Part shown: positions 16,803 to 25,206 of the stretch, piece after piece
Numbering within the stretch: position 1 is the first letter of the stretch
Layout: each line of letters opens with the position of its first letter
NCBI GenBank assembly: GCA_045651985.1
Contig: JAZRTK010000024.1
Location: 1 to 64,000 of the forward strand
Direction: 5' to 3'
From: SIG710 sp045651985
Lineage (GTDB): Bacteria; Bacillota; Clostridia; Oscillospirales; CAG-272
DNA: 64,000 nt
The notes under the pieces: model-generated
Database searches by the model: none
The model's input: the letters and a program-made list of their open reading frames with translations, nothing else
What the model was told of the DNA's origin: nothing
Position numbers and translations under genes: made by a program

Positions 16803-18062
16803 TCAGTAAAATACCATTTCATGCTTGATATCTTTGCCCGAAACGATGATAGAATCGTACAGCTTCAGATATCCGTATTTGTCAGCTCCCGAGGCATTTT
16901 CTATATCCTCGCAGGCGGCAACGTAATAGCCGTCTGTGTCGTTTTGAATAATGTGTATGCGCTTGAATTTCACGGTGCTTCCGTCAAGTGTAAAAACACC
17001 CTTGATTCCGTCCAGCACTCGCAGGGCGGTGGTCGGTATTCTGAAGCCTTCGGTCTCACCCGTGCGGATAGTTACGATCTGTGAGCGCTTATAATTAAAT
17101 CCCTCGGGCATATCGCCGCAGGAGAATACCAAAACCGTTCTGTCGGATGCCCTTTCAGTTGCAATTTTCTCGAGCTTCATTTTGAGAAGCATATTAAAAT
17201 TGCCGGGTAAAATCACATCGTATTCAAGCCCGGTCTTGAAATCGTGCTCGGGCTTTTTCTCAAGGGGGACGGCAATATACCACCGATAGCCGGAGACGAT
17301 CTTTCCCACGGCATTTTTGTTGCCGTCTGTGTACTTGGTGCCAAACAGGTCGAACATTTCGTCAACCGAAGAATTCAGAATTTTGTCGGGGGCGAAAAGA
17401 TCTTCAAAGCCGTCGGTGTTGCAGAAAAAATATCCGCTTTCGTTTGAAACGACGCTCTCATATCTTCCCGAAATACTGCTTGAGAGTAAACTCTTTCTTG
17501 CTTTCAGGCTTTCTATTGTTTTTTCAAGGTCTTTCGCTTCGCCTGTTATAATATCTTTTTTTGTAAGCTCTGAAAGAAAATCATCGGAGGAACTTAAAGC
17601 AAAATCTATCTTGCCTTGTGAAAGTCTCGAAAGTATAAGCATGTAGGAATTTGAAATATTCCGACTTATTGCCGAGATGTTTCCATCTGTTCCCGTTTTT
17701 TCTATGCAGGATTCAAGCAGGGAAATTGTCTTTTCTATTTCCGAGATCTCAAGCCCCGCCGAATATCCCGAATTGTCTGCAAACGACTGGGCGACAGCCG
17801 TGCCTATCGAGATCTTTTCGCCGTCCTTTACCGTGTAATTTACTGTTCCGGTGTATTGGGACGTAAGGCATGTCTCGTCCCTGAAAAGAAAGCAGTCGGC
17901 GGTGAGCTCGGTCTTGTAGGAGTTTTTTTCGGCGAGGACTGTGGTTATATCGGTGGAAAATCCATTGTAAAGGTGGTAACCGATGTAAAATATGAAGAAC
18001 AGGGAAATGATCGCAAACACAAGCGTCTGAGCCACTTTTTTCAGATAGGCCGTGTCCATCAT
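16803..18062 (-). CDS. HlyD-like membrane-fusion-type protein of unknown role
   Basis: This 419-residue protein has one N-terminal membrane segment (about 12-32) and an extracytoplasmic part. The layout recalls HlyD/secretion-adaptor proteins: a short lipoyl-like half motif (TGTVNYTVKDGEKISIGTAVA), a helical hairpin (about 110-200) and a C-terminal barrel (VTIRTGETEGFRIPTTALRVLDGIKGVFTLDG). There is no adjacent ABC or RND transporter. It lies between miaA and yggS, 9 bases after miaA, so it belongs to the division cluster. AAGGAGG precedes two consecutive ATGs; the second (18059) has the better spacing. Confidence 0.72.
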   Translation of the reverse strand: MMDTAYLKKVAQTLVFAIISLFFIFYIGYHLYNGFSTDITTVLAEKNSYKTELTADCFLFRDETCLTSQYTGTVNYTVKDGEKISIGTAVAQSFADNSGYSAGLEISEIEKTISLLESCIEKTGTDGNISAISRNISNSYMLILSRLSQGKIDFALSSSDDFLSELTKKDIITGEAKDLEKTIESLKARKSLLSSSISGRYESVVSNESGYFFCNTDGFEDLFAPDKILNSSVDEMFDLFGTKYTDGNKNAVGKIVSGYRWYIAVPLEKKPEHDFKTGLEYDVILPGNFNMLLKMKLEKIATERASDRTVLVFSCGDMPEGFNYKRSQIVTIRTGETEGFRIPTTALRVLDGIKGVFTLDGSTVKFKRIHIIQNDTDGYYVAACEDIENASGADKYGYLKLYDSIIVSGKDIKHEMVFY

Positions 18063-18071
18063 ATCCCTCCT

Positions 18072-19022
18072 TTAACTCAAATAAATTTCCGCCTCGCTGA
18101 CAAGCTCGGAAAGGGCTCTTATACCACACTCGCCGTCAACGTACAGCTTGTAATAATTTTCTTTTGCGCCAAACCATGTAATTTGGCGCTTTGCGTATCT
18201 TCTTGAATTTTGCTTTATTTGGTCAGCGGCTTCGGACAACGTGATGCGACCGTCCAGATAACCCAACATTTCTTTGTATCCGATAGCTTGTCCCGCCGTA
18301 GTGTCAGGTAAAAGCTCTCCGCCGTCAACGAGCCTGCGCACCTCGTCTTCAAGTCCGTTTTCAAGCATTATATCTACCCGTCGGTTTATCCTGTCGTAGA
18401 GAAGTTCACGGGATTTGAAGCAGAGATATATTACCTTTGCATCGTATTTGGATTCTACTGTTTTTGAGAGTCTGTCAAGCTCGGTCTTAGTCTTGCCTGT
18501 CATGTGATAGACTTCAAGGGCGCGAATGACTCTTTTCAGGTTGTTTTTGTGGATAGAGTGTGCCGATTCGGGGTCTACTTCTGCCAGCATCGCGTGAACG
18601 TGACCGCTTCCACGCTCGACGGCAAGCTTTTCCATTTCGGCGCGGAATTTTGGATCTTCGTTTGCTCCGTCGTCGCGGACGCCCCGCAGAACGCAGTCAA
18701 GATAAAGCCCTGTACCGCCGCAGAAAAGAGGTGTTTTGCCTCGTGAAATAATGTCGTCGATACATTTTTCAGCCAAAAGTGAATAGTCCTCGGAGCTGAA
18801 CGATACGCGGGGGGCTGCTACGTCCAGCATGTGGTGCTCAACGCCCTGCATCTCCTCTTTTGTCGGCTTTGCGGTTCCGATATCCATTCTGCGGTATATC
18901 TGCATTGAGTCGCAGGAGATTATTTCGCAGCAATGGCGCTTTGCAAGCTCTATCGAAAGTGCGGTCTTGCCGCTGGCGGTAGGACCTACCACGGCAAATA
19001 CCTTCTTTTTTTCATTTGCCAC
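18072..19022 (-). CDS. miaA: tRNA dimethylallyltransferase
   Basis: This 316-residue enzyme transfers a dimethylallyl group to A37 of tRNAs reading codons that begin with U. The N-terminal P-loop (VVGPTASGKTALSIELA) is followed by ISCDSMQIYRRMDIGTAKPT and VEHHMLDV, then LFCGGTGLYLDCVLRGV and the C-terminal RYAKRQITWFGAKENY. The length is normal. It is the first gene of a minus-strand unit that continues into the HlyD-like gene and the division genes. Confidence 0.97.
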   Translation of the reverse strand: MANEKKKVFAVVGPTASGKTALSIELAKRHCCEIISCDSMQIYRRMDIGTAKPTKEEMQGVEHHMLDVAAPRVSFSSEDYSLLAEKCIDDIISRGKTPLFCGGTGLYLDCVLRGVRDDGANEDPKFRAEMEKLAVERGSGHVHAMLAEVDPESAHSIHKNNLKRVIRALEVYHMTGKTKTELDRLSKTVESKYDAKVIYLCFKSRELLYDRINRRVDIMLENGLEDEVRRLVDGGELLPDTTAGQAIGYKEMLGYLDGRITLSEAADQIKQNSRRYAKRQITWFGAKENYYKLYVDGECGIRALSELVSEAEIYLS

Positions 19023-19056
19023 GGTTTTTCCACCTCTTTCGATATATATTTAATGA

Positions 19057-19085
19057 ATTATATCACATTTCTATCTAAAAATCAA
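19057..19085 (-). promoter_or_regulatory. Promoter of the miaA/division cluster
   Basis: Minus-strand TTGATT (19085-19080), 17-base spacer, TATAAT (19062-19057), 35 bases upstream of the miaA start. Confidence 0.75.
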
Positions 19086-19096
19086 TACTTTTTAGA

Positions 19097-19139
19097 ACAA
19101 AAAACGCACGCAGTAAAATTTCTGCGTGCGTTTTTTGTT
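19097..19139 (-). terminator. Terminator of pckG
   Basis: Inverted repeat AACAAAAAACGCACGCAG/CTGCGTGCGTTTTTTGTT with an 8-base loop, 5 bases after the pckG stop; T-rich on the 3' side in either direction. Confidence 0.9.
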
Positions 19140-19143
19140 TGGA

Positions 19144-20928
19144 TTACTTCTTGAGATTTTCCTCAAGAATTGCAAGTTCGTCGTAGAGCTCAGAGGGAAC
19201 TCTGTCGCCGACCTGTGCGTAGAAATCCTTGATGTTTGCAACGTCCTCAAGCCAGGACTCGTTATCAATTGTGAGAAGCTCGCGGATAGTGTCAACCGTA
19301 ACACCCTCAAGTTCTTCGATGTTGATGTCTTCAGCCTTTGGTATAAAGCCGATAGGAGTCTCAACTGCCTCAACCTTGCCTTCGCAACGAGCGAGGATCC
19401 ACATAAGAACTCTCATGTTATCGCCAAAGCCGGGCCAGATGAAGTTGCCGTCAGCGTCGGTGCGGAACCAGTTAACGTGGAAGATCTTGGGAGCGTTGGG
19501 GATCTTCTTGCCCATATCAAGCCAGTGACGGAAGTAGTCGCCCATGTTGTAGCCAACGAAGGGACGCATAGCCATGGGGTCGCGGCGAACAACGCCTACT
19601 GCGCCTGCTGCAGCTGCCGTTGTCTCGGAAGCCATAATAGAACCAACGAAGGTACCGTGCTGCCAGCTGCGGGATTCGTAAACCAGGGGAGCGGTTTTTG
19701 CACGGCGTCCGCCAAAGATGATAGCGGAGAGCGGAACACCCTTGAGGGAGTTAAACTCGCTGGAGATGCAAGGGCAGTTTGTAGCCATTGCTGTAAAGCG
19801 GGAGTTGGGGTGAGCACCGGAGGTGTTGACCTTATCAGCCTTGTCGTACTTTGTATAATCCCACTTCTCGCCCTTCCAGTTGAGAGCGTTCTTGGGAGGA
19901 TTGTTGTCAAGACCTTCCCACCAAACTGTGTTGGTGTCCAGATCGTGGCAAACGTTTGTGAAGATACAGCCACTCTTAGTTGTAGCGAGAGCGTTGGGGT
20001 TGGAGTGGTCGTTTGTACCGGGGGCAACTCCGAAGAAGCCGTTCTCGGGATTGATAGCATAAAGACGTCCGTCTTCGCCTACGCGGATCCAAGCGATATC
20101 GTCGCCGACAGTCCAAACCTTGTATCCCTTCTTGCCGTAGATCGCGGGAGGAATGAGCATTGCAAGGTTTGTCTTACCGCAAGCGGAGGGGAATGCAGCG
20201 GAGATGTACTTAACCTCTCCGTTGGGGAACTCGACGCCGAGGATGAGCATGTGTTCAGCCATCCAGCCTTCCTTTCTGCCAAGGTAGGAAGCGATTCTCA
20301 GAGCAAAGCACTTCTTACCCAGCAGTACGTTTCCGCCGTAGCCGGAGTTGATGGACCAGATAGTGTTATCTTCGGGGAAGTGGCAGATGTATCTGTTTTC
20401 CTCGTCGATATCCTTTCTTGCGTGGAGACCCTTGATGAAGCCAGCACTGTCGCCGAGAGCGTCGATAACGTTCTTGCCGACTCTTGTCATGATGAGCATG
20501 TTAAGAACAACGTAGATAGAATCTGTCAGCTCAACGCCGATCTTTGCAAAATCCGAACCGACTACGCCCATGGAGTAGGGAATTACGTACATGGTTCTGC
20601 CCTTGTAAGAGCCGCGGTAGAGCTTGGAGAGCTTTTCATAGCACTCGTTCTTTTCCATCCAGTTATTAATGTTGCCTGCGTCTTCCTTCTTGGAAGTGCA
20701 GATGAAGGTCCTACCCTCAACGCGGGCTACGTCGTTTACTGCCGTTCTGTGGAGATAGCAGTTGGGAAGTACGTCCTGATTAAGCTTGATGAGCTCGCCT
20801 GTTGAGCAAGCCTCGGCTCTCAGCTCCTCTGCCTGAGCCTCGCTGCCGTCGATCCAGACGATCTTATCGGGCTGAACCAGCTCAGCCATCTCGTCGATCC
20901 AGGAAAGTACATGCTTGTTGTTTGTCAT
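19144..20928 (-). CDS. pckG: Phosphoenolpyruvate carboxykinase (GTP)
   Basis: This 594-residue enzyme interconverts oxaloacetate plus GTP with phosphoenolpyruvate, CO2 and GDP. It matches the GTP-dependent family, not the ATP one: the P-loop reads AAFPSACGKTNLAM (about 245), the metal/kinase region VGDDIAWIRVGEDGRLYAINPENGFFGVAPGT follows, and RFTAMATNCP and FGGRRAKTAPLVYES are family blocks. In anaerobes this enzyme often works in the carboxylating direction toward C4 acids. It is monocistronic, with its own promoter and terminator. The start follows AAGGAG. Confidence 0.97.
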   Translation of the reverse strand: MTNNKHVLSWIDEMAELVQPDKIVWIDGSEAQAEELRAEACSTGELIKLNQDVLPNCYLHRTAVNDVARVEGRTFICTSKKEDAGNINNWMEKNECYEKLSKLYRGSYKGRTMYVIPYSMGVVGSDFAKIGVELTDSIYVVLNMLIMTRVGKNVIDALGDSAGFIKGLHARKDIDEENRYICHFPEDNTIWSINSGYGGNVLLGKKCFALRIASYLGRKEGWMAEHMLILGVEFPNGEVKYISAAFPSACGKTNLAMLIPPAIYGKKGYKVWTVGDDIAWIRVGEDGRLYAINPENGFFGVAPGTNDHSNPNALATTKSGCIFTNVCHDLDTNTVWWEGLDNNPPKNALNWKGEKWDYTKYDKADKVNTSGAHPNSRFTAMATNCPCISSEFNSLKGVPLSAIIFGGRRAKTAPLVYESRSWQHGTFVGSIMASETTAAAAGAVGVVRRDPMAMRPFVGYNMGDYFRHWLDMGKKIPNAPKIFHVNWFRTDADGNFIWPGFGDNMRVLMWILARCEGKVEAVETPIGFIPKAEDINIEELEGVTVDTIRELLTIDNESWLEDVANIKDFYAQVGDRVPSELYDELAILEENLKK

Positions 20929-21018
20929 GGTAATTTCTCCTTGATAAATATATATTTTATTTTTTTGTTTTAACGCAAGAGGATAAAGAGTTGTAAATAC
21001 CCAAATTTTCCTATTTTA

Positions 21019-21047
21019 ATGATACCATAAATTGGTCTATTTTTCAA
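21019..21047 (-). promoter_or_regulatory. Promoter of pckG
   Basis: Minus-strand TTGAAA (21047-21042), 17 bases, TATCAT (21024-21019). The untranslated leader is about 85 bases. Confidence 0.65.
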
Positions 21048-21176
21048 TATTTTTTGATCTTTTTGTAGAAAGGTTACACTTTGTTCACAAATCAACCAAG
21101 AACGTTCGTTCACTTGCCCAAAAGGGCAAAAAAAAGCATGGATTTTTAATCAAAATAAAACAAAACGCCAACTCTA

Positions 21177-21241
21177 TTCGCTTGCGGCGAGTTATATTGC
21201 TACGCAGTGATATTTGGACTTCGTCCAAGAAGAAAAATATC
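21177..21241. repeat. Repeat-like intergenic element with nested hairpins
   Basis: GTGATATTT and AAATATCAC form an outer stem around the inner hairpin TTGGAC-TTC-GTCCAA. Upstream is a similar half unit (GCGAGTTATATTGCTACGCA, then GTGATATT). The arrangement looks like a dispersed palindromic repeat of the kind common in clostridial intergenic DNA, but only this copy is in the window. Confidence 0.5.
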
Positions 21242-21320
21242 ACGTTGTCAAAGACGGCATATCACCAAAAACCATTGGGAAGTGCGCATTTACTCACCAC
21301 CGAATGCGGCGGTGCAATAG

Positions 21321-21361
21321 AAAAAGCCGATACGGAATTAAATCCATGTCGGCTTTTTCCT
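21321..21361 (-). terminator. Terminator of the alpha-galactosidase operon
   Basis: GAAAAAGCCGA and TCGGCTTTTTC pair across an 18-base loop. A second hairpin (CACCCGA/TCGGGTG, 21368-21391) lies closer to the gene's stop. Either could end minus-strand transcription. Confidence 0.65.
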
Positions 21362-21413
21362 CTTTTAGCACCCGAGACGTAGGCTTCGGGTGTTTTTGCT
21401 TGTTTTTGTTTAT

Positions 21414-23594
21414 TTACTTGACCTCTGTGAATCTGTATTTTTTGGTCAAGAAGTCGCCCTTTGGGAAGGATGCAACGAGGCCGGTATTGTTCAAGGTGGA
21501 TCCTTTGATAGTACGGTTGATGACGGAAACGTGATAGTATTTGTCGGGATCAAGACCGCGAACGTTCAAGCGGGTGTACTCAACGTTTGCTCCGCCCATA
21601 CGTCTGTAAACTGTGAGAAGCGCGTCGGTCTTGTCCTTGGAGACCACCATAAATCCGAAGAAATTGGAATCGAGAGGACTTTGAGTGCGGTAGAGATCGC
21701 CCTCAAGTATCAGAGATTCCATGCCGTGATATTCTGCAATCTGGGCGGCAACTGTAGCTTTGTCCTCTTCGGTGAAGGTGGTAGAGTCGAGCTCGTAACC
21801 TGTCGCGCCCAGATGAGCGATGTCGGCGCGGGTATCCATACACTCCATTCTGTCCGTCTGATGGTTGGGCAGCGCGGAAACGTGACAGCTCATAGAGGAG
21901 AGGGGATAGACGAGGGAAGTACCGTACTGGATTGTGGTTCTGTCCTCGGCATCGGAGTTGTCGGACGTCCAGATCTGCGGAAAATAGTAAAGGATAGCGG
22001 GATCAAAGCGCGCTCCGCCGCCGCTGCAGCCCTCAAAGAAAACATTGGGATTGGTCGCAACTATTCGATCGAACAGATCGTAGAGACCGAGGGCGTATCT
22101 ATGAGAGAACTCAGACTGACGCTCCGGCTCTCTGCCGATGGAGTAGAACTCAGTGGCGTTTCTGTTGAAATCCCATTTAACGTACTCGATGTTGTGATCG
22201 TGCAGTATCTTGTTCACGGAGTCGACTATGTAGTCGCGAACGTCCGCGCGGGTGATGTCCATCTGGAACTGATGGCGGGAATAGCAGTGCGGGCGGTTGG
22301 GCGCGCCGATAGCGAAATCGGGATGCGCGCGGTAGATATCGGAGTCCTCGCTGATCATCTCAGGCTCGAACCAGAGTCCGAACTTCATGCCGAGACCGTT
22401 GACGTACTCGATAACGTCCGTAAGTCCCCCTTCCATCTTCGTGGTGTTTACCACCCAGTCTCCAAGACCGGAACGGTCGCTATCGCGTTTTCCGAACCAA
22501 CCGTCGTCGAGAACAAAGGTGTCGATGCCCGTGCCCTCAACGGCTTTTGCGATAGCTCTAAGCTTGTCGTTTGTAAAGTTGAAGTAAGTGCCTTCCCAGT
22601 TGTTTATAACGAGAGGACGGGGCGTTTTCGCGTGTCTGGGCGCGATCAAATGGTTTCTGTAAGCGTCGTGGAAGGCGCGGCTCATACCGCCGATACCCTC
22701 GGATGAGTAAGCAATAACCACTTCGGGTGTTTCAAAGCTCTCCCCGCTTTCAAGTATCCAGGAGAAATCAAAATCGTTTATGCCGCCGGTGACTAAGGCG
22801 CGTCCGCAGTTTACTCCCTCGGCTTTAAGGACGTAGGATGATGAATAAACTAAATTAAAGCCGTATACGTTACCCTTGTCTTCGTCAGTTCCCCGCTCGG
22901 CAAGCGCCATAAAGGGATTGAGCACCGCAGAGGATGCGGCTCTCTTGGAGTCTATGGAGACTACGCCGTGATGCATGGGGATACGCTCTATCTTTCTTTC
23001 CCTTGCCCAGCCACCGTAAAGGGATATGAAATCGTAGTTCTGTGACGGAAGACCAAAGCTGAAGGAATAGGCTCTGTTCAATGTGACCCGCAATTTCCCG
23101 CCGTTGATGTACACTGCCCTGCGGGCGATCACGTCCGTGTCGTCGTACACCGTATAGTAGAGATCACAGGCGAAAGCAGTCACTTTGTCCTTAAGGTGTA
23201 CGACCAGCGTCTCACCGCCTCGAAGCGAGGGCATACCGTTTATTTTAGGTTTTTCGGAGAGTATCTCATATCCGTCGTACAGTAGTTCGGTGAGACGGTC
23301 GCCCGCAGGATTGAGCAGCTCCACGGCGGGTTCGCGGTAGTCACCCGTGCCGAAAAATGCCAGCTCGGAAGGGAAGTAGTGGTAGCTGTTTATTCCGTCC
23401 CCGTCATAGCCGGGGACGGTAGCGTCACGGCTTCCGCAACCACAACCGCGAAGGTGGGTAAGGTCGTCGTGACCGATGCTGTTACCGTAATAAAGATGCT
23501 CGGCGTAACCGAACCTGTTAATAAAAAAAGCGTAGGTCACGTTTTTTCCGTCGAGATAGAAGGTGTTCGTTTCTTTTATGAATGTGATAGACAT
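21414..23594 (-). CDS. Alpha-galactosidase, GH36 family
   Basis: This 726-residue cytoplasmic enzyme (no signal peptide) is predicted to release terminal alpha-galactose from raffinose-type oligosaccharides or similar glycans. It has an N-terminal beta-sandwich, then a TIM barrel with DTFVLDDGWFGKRDSDRSGLGDW, the nucleophile aspartate in YVKWDFNR (about 475) and the acid/base aspartate in WTSDNSDAEDR (about 540). GCSGGGARFDPAILYYFPQ is diagnostic for GH36. The C-terminal beta domain is present. It lies 27 bases after the DUF4956 gene and is probably cotranscribed with it. Confidence 0.94.
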   Translation of the reverse strand: MSITFIKETNTFYLDGKNVTYAFFINRFGYAEHLYYGNSIGHDDLTHLRGCGCGSRDATVPGYDGDGINSYHYFPSELAFFGTGDYREPAVELLNPAGDRLTELLYDGYEILSEKPKINGMPSLRGGETLVVHLKDKVTAFACDLYYTVYDDTDVIARRAVYINGGKLRVTLNRAYSFSFGLPSQNYDFISLYGGWARERKIERIPMHHGVVSIDSKRAASSAVLNPFMALAERGTDEDKGNVYGFNLVYSSSYVLKAEGVNCGRALVTGGINDFDFSWILESGESFETPEVVIAYSSEGIGGMSRAFHDAYRNHLIAPRHAKTPRPLVINNWEGTYFNFTNDKLRAIAKAVEGTGIDTFVLDDGWFGKRDSDRSGLGDWVVNTTKMEGGLTDVIEYVNGLGMKFGLWFEPEMISEDSDIYRAHPDFAIGAPNRPHCYSRHQFQMDITRADVRDYIVDSVNKILHDHNIEYVKWDFNRNATEFYSIGREPERQSEFSHRYALGLYDLFDRIVATNPNVFFEGCSGGGARFDPAILYYFPQIWTSDNSDAEDRTTIQYGTSLVYPLSSMSCHVSALPNHQTDRMECMDTRADIAHLGATGYELDSTTFTEEDKATVAAQIAEYHGMESLILEGDLYRTQSPLDSNFFGFMVVSKDKTDALLTVYRRMGGANVEYTRLNVRGLDPDKYYHVSVINRTIKGSTLNNTGLVASFPKGDFLTKKYRFTEVK

Positions 23595-23621
23595 GATTTT
23601 TGTCCTTTTTGTTTTGGAGAT

Positions 23622-24296
23622 TTATTTTTCGAAATTTTTTCTTGTCAGAACAACGTTCAGATTAGCGTTTCTTGCTCTGATCTCGTCGATAAGGTCCTTG
23701 CGTTTTTCAACGTTTTTGATGTTTATGGTGTAAGTCAGTTCACAGAGAGTACCGAAATCGGCAGTCTTGATAGAATCGAGATCATAGCGCTTGCAGTATT
23801 TTTGGAGAATTTCGTCGAAAATACCGTAGAAATTGATGTCCTCGGGAATGGTTATTTTCAGGCGCATTACGCTTGATTTTACCTTGCCAAAATTGATAAA
23901 AGAGATAAGGATAGAGATCACGCAAATGATGGCTACCGAGTAAAGCGCAAGACCAACGAGACCCGTTCCGCAGGCAAGACCCGAAGCTAAAGCGACCAGA
24001 ATGTGAGTCAGGTCGCGGGGGTCCTCAAGAGTGCTTCTGTAACGGATAAACGCAATACCGCCGCCAATGCTTATGGCTCTTGCGGCGCTGTCACCAACAA
24101 CGAGCATAATAAGGCATACAGCGGGTGCGAGTAACATAATGGAAGAGACTACCGAGGGACGGTAACCCGTATTTCTGCGCGCGATGATGTATGTAAGAGA
24201 GACCATGACCGCACAAGCCACGGAAACTCCAAAGATCTTAAAGAAATCTATGAGCGGAAGCGACAGAGTGGGAATAGACCAGATTGCGTTATACAT
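23622..24296 (-). CDS. DUF4956-family membrane protein
   Basis: This 224-residue protein has four or so hydrophobic segments in its first 140 residues (KIFGVSVACAVMVSLTYIIA, SIMLLAPAVCLIMLVVGDSA, LVALASGLACGTGLVGLALY) and a cytoplasmic C-terminal alpha/beta region (LKITIPEDINFYGIFDEI). The stretch GGGIAFIRYRSTLEDPRDLTHI is typical of DUF4956. The family is nearly always next to a VTC-domain protein, as here. The start overlaps the VTC gene stop by 8 bases. Function unknown; a transport or membrane partner of a polyphosphate-related enzyme is inferred. Confidence 0.88.
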   Translation of the reverse strand: MYNAIWSIPTLSLPLIDFFKIFGVSVACAVMVSLTYIIARRNTGYRPSVVSSIMLLAPAVCLIMLVVGDSAARAISIGGGIAFIRYRSTLEDPRDLTHILVALASGLACGTGLVGLALYSVAIICVISILISFINFGKVKSSVMRLKITIPEDINFYGIFDEILQKYCKRYDLDSIKTADFGTLCELTYTINIKNVEKRKDLIDEIRARNANLNVVLTRKNFEK

Positions 24297-25035
24297 TTTG
24301 TGTTCCTTTCTCGTCTGCTGATCTCAGCAGGTTTTTGTTAAACTCGTGACCGATCTTGGAAAAGCTACCGATAGCAAGTCCGAAATCGGATAACAGGTGA
24401 GAAAACCATAGCGGGATACTTCCCGAAAATTTGATCTCAATTATCATTTTGTCATTTTCGAGCAGGGGCTCGCCGTGATCACCAAGCTCAAGGCGCAGAT
24501 CGTTCCGCCTTGAAATTATATCCGTGTCAAATGTGATCCTGAGGTCAGGGTCGTCCTTTGAATAAAAGGCGTAGCGCCTGTATGAAACGTAGGTTTTGGG
24601 GCTTACGTGATAAGTTTCAATAAAATAAGCAATTTCGCGCAGAACCTGACGGTTTATGTAGCTTTCGTCCTCGTCAATGGTTCCCGTATTCAGAAAATCG
24701 TACACCTTTTTGAGCGGCAGAATTGCGCGGCGCTTTGTGCCGACCTTGTCCGTTTTTCTCTTTATTTCAAAGAAAACCTTGTCGTCAAGTGTAGGGGTAC
24801 CGTAGCTTCTCAGACGAAGCTTTGCCTTGTATTTTGGCTTTGAAACAGAATTTCTTATAACGTCGCCGCGATCGTTGTCAAAATAGATGTTGCATATATC
24901 GTAAGGCTTGCTGCCTTCATTGTGCTTGTCGGGAACAAGATATTCTTTTATTTTTTCCGAGAAGGCAGGGAAGTCCGATTTATTTATTATTATCTTTTTT
25001 TCTTTTCTTTCAAATGTGTTGGTGTTTTTTTTCAA
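24289..25035 (-). CDS. VTC-domain (polyphosphate polymerase-like) protein
   Basis: This protein of about 248 residues carries the VTC/CYTH-like tunnel fold of yeast Vtc4, which makes polyphosphate from ATP. Visible strand motifs are FERKEKKIIINKSDFPAF, YDICNIYFDND, YKAKLRLRSYG, VFFEIKRKTD, RRAILPL and IIEIKFSGSIP; the alternating Lys/Arg/Glu residues in the strands are the expected tunnel ligands. The start is uncertain. A TTG at 25035 has GGGGG 7 bases upstream, whereas the ATG at 25059 overlaps a probable -10 box (TATAAT, 25067-25062) and has no ribosome binding site; a further in-frame ATG lies at 25092. No CotH kinase gene, a frequent companion, is present. Confidence 0.82.
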   Translation of the reverse strand: MKKNTNTFERKEKKIIINKSDFPAFSEKIKEYLVPDKHNEGSKPYDICNIYFDNDRGDVIRNSVSKPKYKAKLRLRSYGTPTLDDKVFFEIKRKTDKVGTKRRAILPLKKVYDFLNTGTIDEDESYINRQVLREIAYFIETYHVSPKTYVSYRRYAFYSKDDPDLRITFDTDIISRRNDLRLELGDHGEPLLENDKMIIEIKFSGSIPLWFSHLLSDFGLAIGSFSKIGHEFNKNLLRSADEKGTQNV

Positions 25036-25206
25036 GATCCCACCCCCATTCTGGGACATTATATAATACTTTTGTGACAGATTTATGAACATCTTACAAT
25101 AAGTGACAAAATAATTGTGATTTATGTAAATCGTACAAAAGCAAACAGATATTTTCAGAGAAAAAAAAGATTTAAAAGGAACAATAAAAAAGAAAGGAGG
25201 AATGTT

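Larger units (their letters stand above)
20929..21413. other. 485-bp intergenic region without a credible gene
   Basis: Contents from left to right: the pckG promoter, a TTGCCC/GGGCAA hairpin followed by A8 (about 21115-21135), a repeat-like block with nested hairpins (about 21170-21240), a terminator-like hairpin (21321-21360) and a second hairpin (21367-21392). Short open frames exist but have neither ribosome binding sites nor family resemblance. Confidence 0.7.
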
